From Bryobacterales bacterium (GTDB taxonomy: Bacteria; Acidobacteriota; Terriglobia; Bryobacterales; Bryobacteraceae): DNA of 64,000 nucleotides. Every line of letters begins with the position of its first letter. Position 1 is the first letter of the stretch. A program made the position numbers and the translations under genes. Below, piece after piece: positions 32,510-42,515 of this stretch. The stretch lies in assembly GCA_016721425.1 (NCBI GenBank), contig JADKID010000041.1, positions 186,001 through 250,000 of the forward strand, written 5' to 3'. Below the pieces are notes generated by a model, which was given only the letters and a program-made list of their open reading frames with translations, searched no databases and had not been told where the DNA came from.

Positions 32510-33264
32510 CCCCGTCGCTAACCTGCCATCGAACCGCCGGCCCGCCCGATTGGGCCCAGGCCCAGCGCTCCGCCCGCTTCGCCGACATGGTCACCGGCGA
32601 GCCCGGCCTCCTCGATACCCGTGCCGCCGCCCTTTGGGACAACCAGAACCTCTACGTCCACTTCTGGATCGAAGAGCCCTTCCTCGAAGCCCACCAGACC
32701 GAGCGCGACTCCCTCATCTTTCTCGAAAACGACGTCGAGCTCTTCATCGATGGCGGCGATTGCTACTACGAATTCGAGATCAACGCCCTCGGCACCATCT
32801 ACGAGGTCCTCTTCATCTGGCAGGACGCCTACCACAAGTTCCCCGCCGACGAATTCGACGTCCACCGCCGCCGCGCCCTCTCCTTCGCCGGTGACGACGA
32901 TCGCTCCGGCCCCACCTTCTGGCGCGGAGCCCACCCCCGCGGCGCCCGCTGGGCCTTCCGCGATTGGGACTTCCCCGGCCTCCACTCCGCCGTCACCCTC
33001 CACGGCCACCTCAACGACCGCACCCGCGTCTCCCAAGGCTGGGAAGTAGACCTCACCCTCCCCTGGGCCGGCATGGCCCACCTCGCCAACGGCCGCTCCC
33101 TCCCACCCCAACCTGGCGACATCTGGAACATCTTCTTCGGCCGCTTCGAAAGACTCCTCATCCACGGCCAGGAAATCCAGCCCCACCCTGCCTGGTGCCT
33201 CTCCCCCCACGGAGTCCTCGACACCCACCGCCCCGACCGCTGGACCCCCGTCGTCTTCGCCTGA
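32506..33264 (+). CDS. CBM9-like carbohydrate-binding protein
   Basis: A 252-residue protein resembling the family-9 carbohydrate-binding module: NQNLYVHFWIEEPF, LIFLENDVELFIDGGDCYYEFEI (shown here as overlapping pieces LIFLENDVELFID and YYEFEINALG), and VDLTLPWAGM. No signal peptide is obvious, which is unusual for a sugar-binding module. It overlaps the DUF1015 gene by four bases and likely belongs to its transcript. Confidence 0.78.
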   Translation: MTPSLTCHRTAGPPDWAQAQRSARFADMVTGEPGLLDTRAAALWDNQNLYVHFWIEEPFLEAHQTERDSLIFLENDVELFIDGGDCYYEFEINALGTIYEVLFIWQDAYHKFPADEFDVHRRRALSFAGDDDRSGPTFWRGAHPRGARWAFRDWDFPGLHSAVTLHGHLNDRTRVSQGWEVDLTLPWAGMAHLANGRSLPPQPGDIWNIFFGRFERLLIHGQEIQPHPAWCLSPHGVLDTHRPDRWTPVVFA

Positions 33265-33920
33265 AGACGCTCACAAGGCCCACGCACCCCACCCGCCATC
33301 TCGTACAACTCCAAATGCAGATCGCCCGCTCCTCGGGCGCTCTCGTACGCCCCCTTATCGCCGTCGATAGAACACAAGCCCGCGATTGATTCCGGCTAGT
33401 GCGCCGCAATTCCCCCCCTCGGACCCCGGCCAGCGAATAGCCGCCCCTTTCGCTTCCGTCGCTCCCTGCCTCGTAGTCCGCCGCCAACCGGCAGGAACCA
33501 CACCCAACCTTTCACCATTCCCACTCGGCCGAGGCGTCAACCCAACAGCTGCGTTTCGCCTACCGGTAGCCTATCTGGAACCGCGGTCAGGGACTCAACC
33601 GCTTCGGTAGGCGGAAAGGCGTAGGCCGTATACCGGCAGTTGTGGAGTGGGTGGATCCGAGTCGCTGCCACGAGTGCTCCCGATGCGTTTGGCCGCGGGG
33701 GTGTTCAATGGCCGGGACGGCCGCGTCCGCAAGCGGCGAGTCTGGCGAAGCTGAGCACTGTGGCCTCGTTCAAACGTCCGCAGGCATCGGAGGAATAGCG
33801 CCGATGCCTGGCCGCTGAGCAGCGCAATCTGCTTGCCGGGCTCCACAGCCCCAGAGCCCCGAAAAGGAAGCGTCAACGCCGATCGTTCAGTGAGCCTCGC
33901 CGGGGCATGGCCCTAGTCCT
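33265..33920. other. Gene-poor region between convergent genes
   Basis: About 650 bases with only short, unlikely frames on both strands. No domain, repeat, RNA or terminator was found. It may contain decayed sequence. Confidence 0.6.
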
Positions 33921-34781
33921 CTATCTCCTCTTCCGTAGCCGCGCTACGCCCCCCGCTGCCAGCCCGATCCCCAAGAGCCACGCCGTCCCCGGTTCCGGCA
34001 CCGCCGACTGGGGGGTCGCATAAAGAAAATCATCCATCACCACGAAATCCGTGATCTCGTTCGCTCTCAGCCCGTTCGATATCAGGACATTGTCGGCCGT
34101 CGTGATCCGCACCCGTGCAATCCGCTCGCCTGCGCTCGCCACGCCCCCGGTGAAAGAGAGCCCCTGGTTCGCGCCCGCCAACACCTCCCTGCTGTAAATC
34201 AGCGCGTTGTTGCCGTCGAAAAACTCCATCTTCGTCTCCCCACTGGTCTCCACGTCCACGAAAATAGCTCCAAATGCGCTCGTCGTGGCCGCCGTCGTGG
34301 TCCCAGGCAAAAAGAACAGGATGTCCGTCACGTTCGAACCCGCACTCGCGAAAAGCCTCTGCGCGCTGAACGCCTGCAAGTCCCCGCCAAATCCAAACAG
34401 CGCCGGCGTCGCCCCACCCGCATTGGCGCTCACTAGAAATCCGGTGCCCGGCGTGCTAAACACAACCCCCCGCGGCGAATTTACGTTAAAAAAGTTGCCA
34501 GGAAGTGAATTTGGATCCGAGAATCCGTCCGGCACCCCGTCCCAGTTGATCTCCCGCCGCACACCTCCGAAGTTGCCATTGGGCCCGGATGTCGTGCCGC
34601 CGCCCACCGCACTCCGGAACGCATCCCGCGTCGCAGTGATGTCCGCGGGAGTGTTCCCGTTGGCCTCAAAGGTGATCATCCCAGCCGTGGCGCACCCGCT
34701 CCAGCAGGCAGCCAGCGCTAGTCCCAGCGTCAATCCGCGCACAATCACTCCGTGCGGAAACATACTTCCCAGTGTCGTCAT
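33921..34781 (-). CDS. PEP-CTERM sorting-domain protein
   Basis: A 286-residue exported protein: hydrophobic N-terminal segment (LTLGLALAACWSGCATAG), a beta-rich middle beginning ITFEANGNTP, and a C-terminal VPEPGTAWLLGIGLAAGG followed by basic residues, which is the PEP-CTERM anchor recognised by exosortase. Such proteins go to the cell surface or extracellular matrix. No exosortase is in the window. Confidence 0.9.
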   Translation of the reverse strand: MTTLGSMFPHGVIVRGLTLGLALAACWSGCATAGMITFEANGNTPADITATRDAFRSAVGGGTTSGPNGNFGGVRREINWDGVPDGFSDPNSLPGNFFNVNSPRGVVFSTPGTGFLVSANAGGATPALFGFGGDLQAFSAQRLFASAGSNVTDILFFLPGTTTAATTSAFGAIFVDVETSGETKMEFFDGNNALIYSREVLAGANQGLSFTGGVASAGERIARVRITTADNVLISNGLRANEITDFVVMDDFLYATPQSAVPEPGTAWLLGIGLAAGGVARLRKRR

Positions 34782-34915
34782 GATTCAGCCTCCGTGCTGA
34801 GTACCTTAACACACTCTTTCCCCAGCGCCCAGCCCTAATCTAGTCTCACCCAAGAGAAGTCTCCAACCAGTAACGTGGCATAAGCTGGGGATTGATCATC
34901 AATCCGCGAGGTCCC

Positions 34916-34980
34916 GGGAAGTTGAGCCTGGACCGAAACCAGGCGCTGTGAAAAGCCCTCGTCGAAAACGAGGAGTTCCC
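34916..34980 (+). ncRNA. Candidate structured RNA, three-way junction
   Basis: GGGAA (34916-34920) can pair with TTCCC (34976-34980), enclosing two perfect 6-bp hairpins: GCCTGG/CCAGGC (34926-34944, loop ACCGAAA) and CCTCGT/ACGAGG (34957-34973, loop CGAAA). A further stem, GATTG/CAATC, lies just upstream. It ends 76 bases before the ATG of the gene at 35057. No known riboswitch family was recognised. Confidence 0.45.
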
Positions 34981-35056
34981 TCGTCCCGCGCGGCCCGGAG
35001 CCTTCCATCCCCGCCCGCCAAGCTATACAATGAAGCCACCGACAGCGCGGAAAACC

Positions 35057-35905
35057 ATGAAACTCATTTCATTATTCTTCCTTACTTCGTCCGCATTACT
35101 CTGCCAAACCATCGAAGCCATCCCCTGGGGCGCCGGACCCGTCTTCCCCTCCGAAGCCTCCCAGAAATCAGCCCCCCGCCAGACCTCCTTCCGCGCGGAT
35201 GACTTCGTCTTCCCCCACCTTGCCACCGGCGGAGGCTGGGAGACCGTCATCGTCACCGTCAACCTCAGCAGGGTCACCCTGAACTACAACACCTACTATT
35301 TCGACCAGGCCGGCAACCCAATGCCCGTCACCATCAAGGCGTCCAACGGCCTCCTCATCACCACCTCGGCCACCACTTCCACACTGCCGCCCACCGCCAG
35401 CCTCTCCGTCCCGCTGCTCGATGACGGTTCCGCCACAAAAGTAGGCTGGGCCGCCATCACCTACGACGCAACTCTGGGCCGGGTGGGAGGATACGCCACC
35501 TTTCGCCAGCGCGTCGAAGGCCGCCCCGATTTTGAGGCGCTCGTCCCCCTCAGCTCATTCTCAGACTATCGGTTCCTCTTGCCCGTCGATGAAAGAGACG
35601 GCTTCCAAACCGCGATCGCCATCTGCAATCCCGGCACCACCCTCATCAGTACCGTGACGCTTCAGATGTTTGATCCCAACGGCCACGTGACCGCCACCAA
35701 CCAGACCATCACCCTCCAGCCCCTCCAACAGCAGGCATTTCTCATCAGCGAGAAATTCCCCTCCATGGTGGGCAAGCGCGGAACCCTCTACGTCAGTGGC
35801 GACAGCAGCGCCCTCTCCGCCCTCGGCCTCAGCTTCAACACACTCGGCGGCTCCGCGTTCTCCTCCATCCCCATCATGAACACCCCCGCCATGTTCCCCC
35901 AGTAG
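35057..35905 (+). CDS. Exported protein, beta-sandwich type, unknown function
   Basis: A 282-residue protein with a signal peptide (KLISLFFLTSSALLCQ). The mature part is beta-rich with repeated features such as FVFPHLATGGGWETVIVTVN and FLLPVDERDGFQTAIAICN, a duplicated motif suggesting two copies of one domain. Proteins of this look are common in Solibacter-type genomes but have no known activity. ATG 35057 is chosen because it starts the signal peptide; an upstream ATG at 35030 adds a polar leader. Confidence 0.65.
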   Translation: MKLISLFFLTSSALLCQTIEAIPWGAGPVFPSEASQKSAPRQTSFRADDFVFPHLATGGGWETVIVTVNLSRVTLNYNTYYFDQAGNPMPVTIKASNGLLITTSATTSTLPPTASLSVPLLDDGSATKVGWAAITYDATLGRVGGYATFRQRVEGRPDFEALVPLSSFSDYRFLLPVDERDGFQTAIAICNPGTTLISTVTLQMFDPNGHVTATNQTITLQPLQQQAFLISEKFPSMVGKRGTLYVSGDSSALSALGLSFNTLGGSAFSSIPIMNTPAMFPQ

Positions 35906-35937
35906 CCGTCAATGGAGGCGTGTACCGGCCCCCCGCT

Positions 35938-37401
35938 TTACGCCTCCCCCGCCAGCCCCCGCCCCACGCGCCGCACATCCTCCACCATCACCTCCATATC
36001 CCGCTCCGTCGTCCGGTAGTTCAACACACACCCCCGCAGCGCAAACCGCCCGCCCACCCGCGCGTTCGATAAATAGCTGCTCCCGTCCCGCTGCAACTCC
36101 ACCAATACCCGCTCATTCAACTCATCCAGATCCCCCGAATACCCCGGCGGCGCATACCGGAAACAGAACACCGAGAGCCCCACCGGAGCCAGCATCTCCA
36201 GGTCATCGCTGCCCCCCACCAGCCTCTCCACATACCGCGCGCAGGCCATGTTCTGCTCGATCGCCGCCCCCAGCGCCTCCGCCCCCACATGCTTCAGCAG
36301 AAGCCACAACCCCAGAGCCCGAAACCGCCGCGACAACTCCGGCCCATAATCCCAAAAAGCAAACGACTCGTCCTGCCCTTGCCCCATCACCCGCGTGTAG
36401 TCCGCATCGTGCGCAAACGCCTTCCGCGCCCACATCCCATCGCGGTACAGCACACAGCCCACCCCCGTTGGCAGATACGCCCACTTGTGCGGATCCAGCG
36501 TCACCGAGTCCGCCGCCTCAATCCCCCGGAATAGCCCCCGCGCCGAGGGCGCCAGCGCCGCAAATCCGCCATACGCCCCGTCCACGTGAAACCACAGATT
36601 GTGCGCCCTCGCCACCTCTCCAATCTCTGCCAGCGGGTCAAACGCCCCGGTGCTCACCGTCCCAGCGCTCCCCACCACGCACAGCGGCAGCGCCCCCGCC
36701 TCTTCGTCCAGGCGAACCACCCGCTGCAAATCCTCCACATCCATCCGGCCGCGCCCGTCCGTCCTCACCACCACCACGTTCGCCTCGCCAATCCCCAGTA
36801 ACCCCGCCGCCTTCCGGCTGGAATAGTGCGTCTCCTCCGAGACATACACCCGCATCCGCCGCCCGCTCGCGCCCATCCCCGCCTGCGACACATCCGCCGG
36901 ACCCTTCGCTGCCCGCGCCGCCGCCAGCGCCGAGAAGTTTGCCATCGATCCGCCGCTCACAAAAAGCCCCAGCGCGCTCTCCGGATAGCCCAGCATCTCC
37001 TTCAGCCACTGCACCACCACGCGCTCAATCTCGGCCGCCGCAGGCGAGGACCGCCACGACGTCACGTTCGCATTCAGCGTCGCCGTCAACATTTCCCCTA
37101 CCGCCGAAACCGCCGTCCCCGGCGAAGCCACATACCCGAAAAAGCGCGGATGCCCGTTGTGCCGGCTGTTCTGCACAATCACGTCCCGCACCACGCCCAG
37201 CAGCGCGTCAAACTCCATCCCGCCGCGCGGCAACGGTTCCACAACCAACCCGCGCAACTCCGCCGAACTCACCTCCGGCATCACACGCCGCGCCCGCAGC
37301 CCCTCGTAATACTCCGTCATGAACCCGGCCGCTGCCTCGCACATCCGCCGGATCTCCTCAGACCCCGGTGACAATCGGTCCCCGTCTTTCGTGAAATCCA
37401 T
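35938..37401 (-). CDS. PLP-dependent group II amino-acid decarboxylase-like
   Basis: A 487-residue enzyme of the aromatic-amino-acid / glutamate decarboxylase group. The PLP lysine is in TLDPHKWAYLPTG, preceded by the FHVDGAYGG Asp and by GSMANFSALAAAR, and the N-terminal segment has HPRFFGYVASPGT. It should decarboxylate an aromatic amino acid or another substrate; which one cannot be said. The gene is convergent with the exported protein at 35057. Confidence 0.88.
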   Translation of the reverse strand: MDFTKDGDRLSPGSEEIRRMCEAAAGFMTEYYEGLRARRVMPEVSSAELRGLVVEPLPRGGMEFDALLGVVRDVIVQNSRHNGHPRFFGYVASPGTAVSAVGEMLTATLNANVTSWRSSPAAAEIERVVVQWLKEMLGYPESALGLFVSGGSMANFSALAAARAAKGPADVSQAGMGASGRRMRVYVSEETHYSSRKAAGLLGIGEANVVVVRTDGRGRMDVEDLQRVVRLDEEAGALPLCVVGSAGTVSTGAFDPLAEIGEVARAHNLWFHVDGAYGGFAALAPSARGLFRGIEAADSVTLDPHKWAYLPTGVGCVLYRDGMWARKAFAHDADYTRVMGQGQDESFAFWDYGPELSRRFRALGLWLLLKHVGAEALGAAIEQNMACARYVERLVGGSDDLEMLAPVGLSVFCFRYAPPGYSGDLDELNERVLVELQRDGSSYLSNARVGGRFALRGCVLNYRTTERDMEVMVEDVRRVGRGLAGEA

Positions 37402-37514
37402 CTCCCCAGTCTACGTCCCCCCATCCACCTGCTCGTGCTACCCCTCCATTCCGATGCACACCTCGGGATTTGCCCCGGCGCCCCCGGCGCTGCCCTCACT
37501 GCCGAGCCCACGCC

Positions 37515-40500
37515 TCACCCCCCTAACGCCTCCCGCACCTTTGCCATTAGCGCCTCCAGCGTATAAGGCTTCCGCACGAAAAACACCTCTTCCGCCGGCA
37601 GTTCGCACTGTCCCAGGATCTCCTCCGGATACCCGGAGACATACACAACCCGCGCCTGCGGCAGCCTGGTCTTCATATGCCCGGCCAGCTCCGGCCCTGT
37701 CATGCCCGGCATCACCACGTCCGTCACCAGTAGATCGATCGGCTCCCGGTGGCTCTCCGCAATCGCGATCGCCTCCCGGCCGCTACTCGCCTCCAGCGTC
37801 CGGTAGCCTCTCGCTTTCAGAATCGTCACCGCCAGTTCCCTCACCTCCTCCTCGTCATCCACAACCAGCACCGTCCGCCGCTCGTCCCAATGCCCCGCTG
37901 CTCCCCGAAATAACCTCGCTCCCACCTCCACCGCATCCACTGCCGGCAGATAAATGCGGAACGACGCACCCTCTCCCGGCGCGCTATCCACCCCAATCCA
38001 TCCCTGGTGCTGCGCCACCAGTCCATGTACCGTCGCCAGCCCCATTCCTGACGCCAGCGCTCGCTCCCTTGTCGTGAAAAACGGCTCGAAAATCCGCCCC
38101 CGCGTCTCCTCGTCCATCCCACACCCCGTGTCCGTCACCGTCAACTTCACAAACGATCCCGCCCTCGCCCCCTTCTGCCGCCCCACCTCCTCTTCGCCAA
38201 TCTCTACGTTGGCCGTCGCCAGCGTCACCGTCCCGCCATTCGGCATCGCCCAGGCAGCGTTTCGCAACAAGTGCGCGATCACCTCTGCCACCTGCTCCGG
38301 ATCGGCGCTCACACCTTTCAGCGAAGCCTCCAGCTCCGTTCGCACCTCCACACCCCGCCCCAGCAATCCCTCCCAACTCCTGCGCCCCTCCTCGATCACC
38401 ACGTTCAGGCTCAAGGCCCTCGGGCTGATCATCGTCTTTCTTCCGTATGCCACCAGTTGTTCCGTCAGTTCGGCCGCACGCTGGCCCGCCCTTTGAATGG
38501 CCGCGACCTCGTCCCGCACTTCGGCTTCGCCCTCAAACCTGTTCCGCAACAGTTCCGCGTAGCCATTGATCACAGTCAGCAGATTGTTGTACTCGTGCGC
38601 CAGGCCGCCAGCCAAAACCCCTAGGCTCTCCAGCCTCCGCGCCTCCTGCAACTCCGCCTGTAGCGCGTCCCTCTCCTCCTCGGCCCGCCGCCGCGTGGTG
38701 ATGTCGCGTTGGACACAAAATATCAACCTCTCCCCGCCCACCTCCGCCCCGCTGGCGCTGATCTCCACCTCGTACGTTGAGCCATCTTTACGCCGGTGCC
38801 GCGATTCAAATGTCGCGGAATCCCTCGCACCCTCCCGTAAGCTCTCCAACCACAGCGCCTGCGTCCAGATATCGTCCCAATCCCAAACCGATAGTCCGCC
38901 CATCTCCCGCGCATCGTAGCCCAGCATCCTGGCGAAGCTCGCGTTCCACTCCCGCAGCCTCCCGCTCAGATCCAGTACCGCTATCCCGTCTTTGGATTCC
39001 TCAATCAGGATCCGCCGCCTCGTTGCCTCCTCCTCCAACGCCAACTCCGCCCTCTTCCGCTCCGTCACGTCCGCAACATACCCATGCCAGATGATCCCGC
39101 CGTCCTCGCTCCGCATCGGTCTGGAGCGCCCCCCCAGCCAGACCTCTCCCCTCGTCGGATCAACGATCCGGAACGCGTGCTGCCACTCCGTCAGCGTTCG
39201 CGCGGATTCCGCAATCGACGCGTGCACCCCCTCCGCGTCATCCGGATGCAACCGGCCCCAGATCCGGGATGCATCCGCCTTGACCTCCTCCGTCGTCACC
39301 CCCAAGAGACCGCCAAAGTCGGAACTGGCGTACGGTACTGAGGCATGACCGTCCGGCGCCATCCGGTACGAGTAAATCGCCCCCGGCAGCATCGCCGCCG
39401 TTGTCGCCATCTGTTCCCGCATCGCTACCTGCTCCCGCAGCAGCTCTTCGGCTTCCAACGTCGCGCTGATGTCGCGGGCTATGCCCATCACGCCAATTAG
39501 CTCTCCGCTGCTGTCTCGCATCGGCAACTTCATCGTCTCCATGGAGATGTCCCGCCCATCCTCCTTCCGCCTCACCCGCTCAATCGCCACACTCGGACCG
39601 TTGGCCAGTGCCTCCCGGTCCCGTTGCCGGTAGCCCTCGGCATCCTCCCTCGGGAAGATGTCGAAATCAGTCCGGCCGATGAGCTCGCTTTCTTTGAACC
39701 CCAGCATTCGCTCCGTGGCCGGGTTGCAGATCACGAATACCCCGCCAAGGTCCTTCATCCACACCATCTCCGGAATCGTGTCGATCAGAGCCTTCAAAAA
39801 CGTGCGCTCCGCCTCCAGGCGCTTGTGCAGAACCTTCAGCCTTGTGATGTCGCCGAAAACGGCAAGGATCGCCATCTCGCCGCCATAATCAATCAGCGAG
39901 GCGCCCACTTTGGCCCATTTGCTCGCCCCGCTCCTCGTTACAAATCGGACCTCAAACCCGGCCAGTCTCTCGTCTCTCTTCAGGATTTCCAGCGCCCGTT
40001 CCCGCTCGCTCGCGTCGCTCCAGAATCTCGCAATCTGCTCGCCGATGAGCTCGTCGCAGCTATAGCCTGCAAACTCCGCCGCCGTCTCATTCGCAAACAG
40101 TATCTTGCCCCCTGGGTTCGATACCACCATCACCGGCAATTCCGTGTTCTCCACCAACACCCGGTACCGCTGCTCACTCTCTCTCTGGGCCTGCTCGGCC
40201 CGCTTCGCCTCGGTCACGTCGAGTTGCAGCCCGTCCCACAGGATTCGCCCGTCCGCCAGTCGCCGCGGTGACGACGAAAACTCCATCCATCGGATCGCCC
40301 CATCGCCCCGCCGCATCCGCAAGTTCACACGGAGCGTCCCCATCTCCCGGACCGAGGCTTCCTGCGCCGCCTTGAGCCTCGGACGGTCTTCCTCCACAAT
40401 CGATCCGTAGAGTATCTGCGGATCCTCCAGCAGTTGCTCTGCCGTGTATCCATTCAGCCGCTCACACCCCGCGCTCGCGTATTGAAATCGGCGGCTCCCG

Positions 40501-41513
40501 TCCAACTCCAGTACCAGCTGGTAAACCATACTCCCCGGCAGGTTGTTCCCCAGCGCCCGCAGCCTGGCCGACGTCTCCTCCGCGGCATCTCGCGCAGTCA
40601 CTGTTGCTTCATAGACCGCAGCCAGAAGCATCCCCGCAAACGCCGTGAACGCTAGAAAGACCTGGAGGCTCAACAATTCCTCACCCTGTTTCGCTACGCC
40701 CCAGTGCAACACGCCCGTATTCGCCGTGTTGCACGTCAGCACAATGACCGACAAGATCGCCATGCCTGCCGTCACCCCGCGTTGCCCAAACCGGAATGCC
40801 GGCCACGCCATCAACGCCACTAGCATGTAAGGGTGCGGTGAAACAACGCGATCGCCCGCCTCGAAAGACATTCGGCCCACCCAGCACCATGTCGCCAGAA
40901 ACAGGCTCCACTCCACTGCCCCCCGCCAACGGAACTTGGGCAGTATCACCCCGGCGCCCCACCACGTCACAATCAGCGGAGTCACCAGCAGTATGCCCAG
41001 TCCATCCACAACCCACCACGTCCGCCACAACCCTGCAAAGTCCGAACTGCTTGTCAGTGCCCCCGCCCCCGCCCCCAGCGTCGCACTCCCCGCGTTTACC
41101 AGTGTCGCTGCAATCGCTAGCGCCAATACCTCCCGCACGCGGACAAACCGCACCCCCTCGCCGCAAACCCGAGTGATCACCCACGCACACGCCGCCGATT
41201 CCACGACGTTCGCAATCATGAATCCGGCACCGCTGCCAATCGTCCGGCCCATCACCACGCTGGAGATCGTCCCCGCCGCAAAAAACACAGCCAGCATCGC
41301 CGGCCACAGCCCCCGCCGGCTCAACAGCAGCGCGGCCAGACTAACTCCCCCCGCCGGCCAGATCGTCGCCAGTACCCGCCCTGAATCCGGCGCCAATAGC
41401 GCCGCCGAGTGAAACACAAAGTACGCGAGCCCAAACCCCGCCACCCGCAGGACATCCCGCCGGGCTGAACTAGGAACCTGTCGGTCGCGGCCCGGTGCAC
41501 TCATTCGCGCCAC
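37515..41513 (-). CDS. Hybrid sensor histidine kinase: MASE1, five PAS, kinase, receiver
   Basis: A 1332-residue kinase. Residues about 25-300 form a MASE1-type membrane sensor with eight or so helices. At about 310-960 five PAS/PAC segments follow, each ending near phrases such as LDVTEAKRAEQAQRE or GIARDISATLEAEELL. The phosphoacceptor His is near residue 973 in GGLAHEYNNLLTVI, the ATPase near 1134 (DTGCGMDEETRG, FEPFFTT), and a receiver at the C terminus with Asp near 1263 in LLVTDVVMPGMTG. It can pass phosphate within one chain. No separate response regulator is adjacent. Confidence 0.93.
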   Translation of the reverse strand: MARMSAPGRDRQVPSSARRDVLRVAGFGLAYFVFHSAALLAPDSGRVLATIWPAGGVSLAALLLSRRGLWPAMLAVFFAAGTISSVVMGRTIGSGAGFMIANVVESAACAWVITRVCGEGVRFVRVREVLALAIAATLVNAGSATLGAGAGALTSSSDFAGLWRTWWVVDGLGILLVTPLIVTWWGAGVILPKFRWRGAVEWSLFLATWCWVGRMSFEAGDRVVSPHPYMLVALMAWPAFRFGQRGVTAGMAILSVIVLTCNTANTGVLHWGVAKQGEELLSLQVFLAFTAFAGMLLAAVYEATVTARDAAEETSARLRALGNNLPGSMVYQLVLELDGSRRFQYASAGCERLNGYTAEQLLEDPQILYGSIVEEDRPRLKAAQEASVREMGTLRVNLRMRRGDGAIRWMEFSSSPRRLADGRILWDGLQLDVTEAKRAEQAQRESEQRYRVLVENTELPVMVVSNPGGKILFANETAAEFAGYSCDELIGEQIARFWSDASERERALEILKRDERLAGFEVRFVTRSGASKWAKVGASLIDYGGEMAILAVFGDITRLKVLHKRLEAERTFLKALIDTIPEMVWMKDLGGVFVICNPATERMLGFKESELIGRTDFDIFPREDAEGYRQRDREALANGPSVAIERVRRKEDGRDISMETMKLPMRDSSGELIGVMGIARDISATLEAEELLREQVAMREQMATTAAMLPGAIYSYRMAPDGHASVPYASSDFGGLLGVTTEEVKADASRIWGRLHPDDAEGVHASIAESARTLTEWQHAFRIVDPTRGEVWLGGRSRPMRSEDGGIIWHGYVADVTERKRAELALEEEATRRRILIEESKDGIAVLDLSGRLREWNASFARMLGYDAREMGGLSVWDWDDIWTQALWLESLREGARDSATFESRHRRKDGSTYEVEISASGAEVGGERLIFCVQRDITTRRRAEEERDALQAELQEARRLESLGVLAGGLAHEYNNLLTVINGYAELLRNRFEGEAEVRDEVAAIQRAGQRAAELTEQLVAYGRKTMISPRALSLNVVIEEGRRSWEGLLGRGVEVRTELEASLKGVSADPEQVAEVIAHLLRNAAWAMPNGGTVTLATANVEIGEEEVGRQKGARAGSFVKLTVTDTGCGMDEETRGRIFEPFFTTRERALASGMGLATVHGLVAQHQGWIGVDSAPGEGASFRIYLPAVDAVEVGARLFRGAAGHWDERRTVLVVDDEEEVRELAVTILKARGYRTLEASSGREAIAIAESHREPIDLLVTDVVMPGMTGPELAGHMKTRLPQARVVYVSGYPEEILGQCELPAEEVFFVRKPYTLEALMAKVREALGG

Positions 41514-41573
41514 CTTGTTGCATACGACAAGGTGCGGATTACACCCTGGTTTCTACGCCGCAAGTTGTCAGGA

Positions 41574-42094
41574 TTAGGTGCCGCTGCCACTTGCTCCGGG
41601 ACGTAGCCGCTCAATCATATCGGAAGGCCGGAGTATCTGCAATGCGAACCTCACACCCACCCCCCCCTCCCCGGCAACCCTACATTCTGCCCGCCCGTGA
41701 TCACCCCCGGTCGCATCTACCAGCACCGTCGGCCTCCGCTTGTCCGGCAACCCCCGCAGCACCCGCTCCACCCGCCGGATCATCGTCACTTCCTCCAACT
41801 CCACCGCCCAACTCACCCATCCCGCCGCCCCGTCTTCCTCACTTTCTTCTCCACCACCAACAACGCCGTAGGATCACGCTTCAATCCCAAGTCCAGCCCC
41901 ACGCACCAGTCCGAGGCCCGCGGCAGCGCCCCCATCCCCTCCACACACAGCGCCCCCCTGCACCACGTCATCGGAAGAATCTGCGCCGGACCCGCCACGA
42001 ACTCGCACAGATACTCCTGCTTGTGATGTGGAAAACGGAATAGTCCACGGGAGACGGGGTGTGAACCATCGGGATTCCCCGCCATCAGACTCAA
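41574..42094 (-). pseudogene. Terminase-large-subunit-like nuclease remnant
   Basis: Two minus-strand frames joined by an ATGA overlap at 41813-41816. The first (42094-41813) has FRFPHHKQEYL and a GLDLGLKRDPTALLVVE strand that looks like the first catalytic strand of an RNase-H-like terminase nuclease. The second has TVLVDATGG, the expected next strand. Both are truncated and neighbouring parts are missing. A decayed phage-derived or terminase-like protein gene. Confidence 0.55.
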
Positions 42095-42135
42095 CTTGTC
42101 TCCGCTCCTGGAATGCTCGGCAACAAACTACTCGT

Positions 42136-42515
42136 CTACAGGCCGGGCCCACCACTGCTCAGAGAGGCGCCCGGCGATGGAGAACCGCTGGAGAATGTGA
42201 GGACGGTCCCACCCACTGGGATCCTCACTGCGGAGGCAGTGACGACCCCATAGGTATCTACGATTGCCGTTCCAATTTGTCCTTCATCAGTTGACCAGGA
42301 GATGACTGTCCCCACCGCCGGCCGGAACGCCTGGGTATTGCGCGGACTGATATCCGCCGTGCCCGCACCGATGGAGTTCGTCAGCTTGACACTCCAAGTC
42401 GTATTGGTGTCAGTCGGCGTGTAGGCCGTCGAGCCATCCGGGGATGACCAACTCCAGCCGCAGTTCTTGCAGAAGCAAGCGCTAGCCCCTTGGGCCGTAC
42501 ACCATCTCGCCTTCC
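42136..42515 (-). other. Out-of-frame continuation of the subtilase fusion gene
   Basis: From about 42515 a different minus-strand frame encodes over 120 residues of clean coding sequence (CGWSWSSPDGSTAYTPTD, then TWSVKLTNSIGAGTAD, GTVISWSTDEGQIGTA) ending in TAG at 42136-42138. The in-frame tail of the gene ending at 42381 is Arg-rich and not protein-like. A one-base indel near 42515 most simply explains this. Confidence 0.65.

Noticed and set aside
33265..33920. Possible gene remnants on the minus strand
   Set aside because: No frame had recognisable domain or start signals.
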